A stretch of 12,989 nucleotides of DNA, from positions 1-12,989 of the forward strand of contig JAGBSR010000255.1 of the NCBI GenBank assembly GCA_017631745.1, read 5' to 3'. Source of the DNA: Clostridia bacterium. GTDB lineage: Bacteria; Bacillota; Clostridia; Oscillospirales; Acutalibacteraceae. Position 1 is the stretch's first letter, and each line of letters opens with the position of its first letter. Made by a program: the position numbers and the translations under genes. The notes beneath the pieces were generated by a model. The model was not told the DNA's origin and ran no database searches. It saw nothing but the letters and a program-made list of their open reading frames with translations. Shown piece after piece: positions 12,429 through 12,989 of this stretch.

Positions 12429-12989
12429 TTATAAATCAACCAAAAGCTCCACGGGACAGTGGTCTGAACCGAAAATCTCAGGGTGTATCTTTGAATCTAT
12501 GATTTTATCCTTGATATAATCTGAAACTACAAAGTAGTCGATACGCCAGCCTGCATTCTTGGCACGGGCCTGGAAACGGTAGCTCCACCAGGAGTATGCG
12601 CCCTCGACATCGGGATAGAGATAGCGGAATGAGTCTGTGAAGCCTGCTGCAAGTAATTGTGAAAACTTCTCACGCTCTTCATCAGAGAAACCTGCATTGC
12701 CGCGGTTTGATTTAGGATTCTTAAGGTCTATTTCGTTGTGAGCGACGTTCAGGTCTCCGCAATAGACCACAGGCTTGTTTGCACTCAGAGATGAGAGATT
12801 TTCTCTCAGGTCATCCTCCCACTTCATACGGTAATCAATTCTCTTGAGACCGTCCTGAGCGTTGGGGGTGTAACAGCCGACGAAATAGAAATTCTCGAAC
12901 TCGAGAGTAATAAGTCTGCCCTCGGTATCGTGCTCAGGCTTGTCCATGCCGAGGAAAACAGATATCGGCTCTTCTTTGGTAAAGATAGC
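12429..12989 (-). CDS. Exodeoxyribonuclease III / AP endonuclease, 5' end outside window
   Basis: 186 residues of the C-terminal part of an Mg2+-dependent AP endonuclease of the ExoIII (Xth/ExoA) family, which cuts DNA at abasic sites in base-excision repair. The frame is open to the right edge: residues AIFTKEEPISVFLG precede the in-frame Met of MDKPEHDTEGR, so that Met is internal and the true start lies beyond 12989. Visible active-site motifs are HDTEGR, CGDLNVAHNEIDL (catalytic Asp and Asn), YSWWSYR and RIDYFVVS (conserved Asp), and GSDHCPV (the Asp-His pair). The missing N-terminal 60-70 residues would include the metal-binding Glu. It ends with LLVDL, as full-length homologues do. A hairpin at 12406-12426 follows the stop. 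Confidence 0.95.
   Translation of the reverse strand, partial: AIFTKEEPISVFLGMDKPEHDTEGRLITLEFENFYFVGCYTPNAQDGLKRIDYRMKWEDDLRENLSSLSANKPVVYCGDLNVAHNEIDLKNPKSNRGNAGFSDEEREKFSQLLAAGFTDSFRYLYPDVEGAYSWWSYRFQARAKNAGWRIDYFVVSDYIKDKIIDSKIHPEIFGSDHCPVELLVDL

Overview
The window looks like a chromosomal segment of a low-to-moderate-GC Gram-positive bacterium of class Clostridia, most likely Oscillospirales/Ruminococcaceae. This is inferred from strong AGGAGG-type ribosome binding sites, sigma-A promoters, a YtvI-type permease, a monofunctional aspartokinase next to homoserine dehydrogenase, GPH-type sugar transport, and palindrome-rich intergenic repeats of a style I associate with gut Ruminococcus-like genomes. 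No 16S is present, so the assignment is not proven. All genes except one (5003-6190) lie on the minus strand.

Layout from the right (the direction of most transcription). An exodeoxyribonuclease III gene enters from beyond the right edge (12429-12989). It is followed by a membrane-anchored XRE regulator (11573-12325). Next is an orphan 5S rRNA gene (11146-11261) with its own perfect-consensus promoter (11305-11333), four phased A-tracts just upstream of it, and a terminator. Then come two tiny tandem genes (10830-11015 and 10638-10814) with their own promoter, a dyad inside that promoter, and a terminator. An ECF sigma factor (9901-10458) overlaps by 14 bases a single-pass membrane protein that is its likely anti-sigma or sensor (8685-9914). 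typA/bipA (6524-8341) follows, converging on the plus-strand AI-2E/YtvI-family permease (5003-6190). Divergent from that permease is hom-lysC (4708 down to 2243), the first committed steps of aspartate-family amino acid synthesis. A GPH-family sugar:cation symporter (436-2121) and the first 43 codons of an ABC exporter (1-131) close the left side.

The most unusual content is between genes. Three intergenic segments (315-399, 6313-6397, 8547-8627) each fold on paper into a closed four-way junction: one outer stem plus three abutting hairpins with 2-3 nt loops and no unpaired junction base. The first two copies differ by paired, compensatory changes. The third keeps the architecture while all three arms have different sequences. 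Each copy has a TGCAAGNGG box 5 to 8 nt before its outer GGCTCC. A second hairpin repeat family (157-211, 6192-6243, 6461-6505) keeps company with two of them. This is my best candidate for an undescribed element.

Other points worth a look: a probable internal translation start in lysC for a regulatory beta subunit, an inverted repeat enclosing the -35 of the GPH transporter promoter, the solitary 5S transcription unit, and the two uncharacterised small proteins. No mobile-element protein, CRISPR array, tRNA or riboswitch was seen.
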